From positions 1-7,559 of the forward strand of contig DAOUWN010000091.1 of NCBI GenBank assembly GCA_030667105.1: a stretch of 7,559 bases of DNA. Direction: 5' to 3'. Origin of the DNA: Deltaproteobacteria bacterium. GTDB taxonomy: Bacteria > Desulfobacterota > Desulfobacteria > C00003060. The notes beneath the pieces were generated by a model, which saw only the letters and a list, made by a program, of their open reading frames with translations, did not search any database and was not told the DNA's origin. Shown here one piece after another: positions 7,528 through 7,559 of the stretch. A program made the translations under genes and the position numbers. Position 1 is the stretch's first letter. Each line of letters starts with the position of its first letter.

Positions 7528-7559
7528 ATGATATTAGAAGAATTTATGACTAACAAAAT
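7528..7559 (+). CDS. possible 5' end of a downstream gene (partial, unrecognised)
   Basis: ATG 7528 opens a frame (MILEEFMTNK) that runs off the window. GGGGG (7518-7522), 5 bases upstream, is a plausible ribosome site. The sequence around it is clearly more AT-rich than the atp genes, so it may belong to a different gene block. Ten codons are too few to identify it. Confidence 0.3.
   Translation, partial: MILEEFMTNK

Overview
The window holds one complete operon for an N-type rotary ATPase (N-ATPase), the laterally spread, usually Na+-linked relative of the F-type ATP synthase. All nine genes lie on the + strand in the diagnostic N-ATPase order atpD-atpC-atpQ-atpR-atpB-atpE-atpF-atpA-atpG (beta, epsilon, AtpQ, AtpR, a, c, b/delta, alpha, gamma). 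This differs from the canonical F-type order (I-B-E-F-H-A-G-D-C). It also carries the two N-ATPase-specific small membrane proteins, AtpQ and AtpR, and has no separate delta gene. All nine reading frames are intact and keep the key catalytic and ion-transport residues, so the complex looks functional.

Layout. Positions 1-186 hold the possible tail of an upstream gene and a good sigma70-like promoter candidate (103-131). Next come beta and epsilon, overlapping by ATGA. A 222-base gap follows, filled by a palindromic repeat element. The membrane block AtpQ-AtpR-a-c-b/delta comes next, with 8-base overlaps at Q/R and a/c and a 3-base gap at c/b. A second 222-base gap, full of inverted TTCGTG motifs, precedes alpha. 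A third gap of 113 bases, made of period-8 inverted repeats, precedes gamma. After gamma the sequence turns AT-rich and gene-poor, and the first ten codons of another possible gene start at 7528.

Function. Beta, alpha, gamma and epsilon form the catalytic head and rotor stalk. Subunits a and c and the b/delta stalk form the membrane motor. AtpQ and AtpR probably help assemble or stabilise the rotor ring. Subunit c has a carboxylate in each of its two helices (E30 and E63) plus the E-S-T-x-x-Y signature, which suggests Na+ binding. However, at least one experimentally studied N-ATPase is H+-specific, so the ion is not settled by sequence. N-ATPases usually occur beside a normal ATP synthase and are thought to work mainly as ATP-driven ion pumps.

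Organism. The three intergenic repeats (a TGTCATTGC...GCAATGACA element, a TTTCGTG-rich element ending in TTCCGGCTTGTCCGG, and a TGGAGTNN element) look to me like dispersed repeats common in Desulfobacterota (former deltaproteobacteria). This host assignment comes from recognition, not from a search, and is only moderately firm. The ATPase is a known type. The most unusual thing here is that three different repeat families have each invaded a different gap of one otherwise tightly packed operon.
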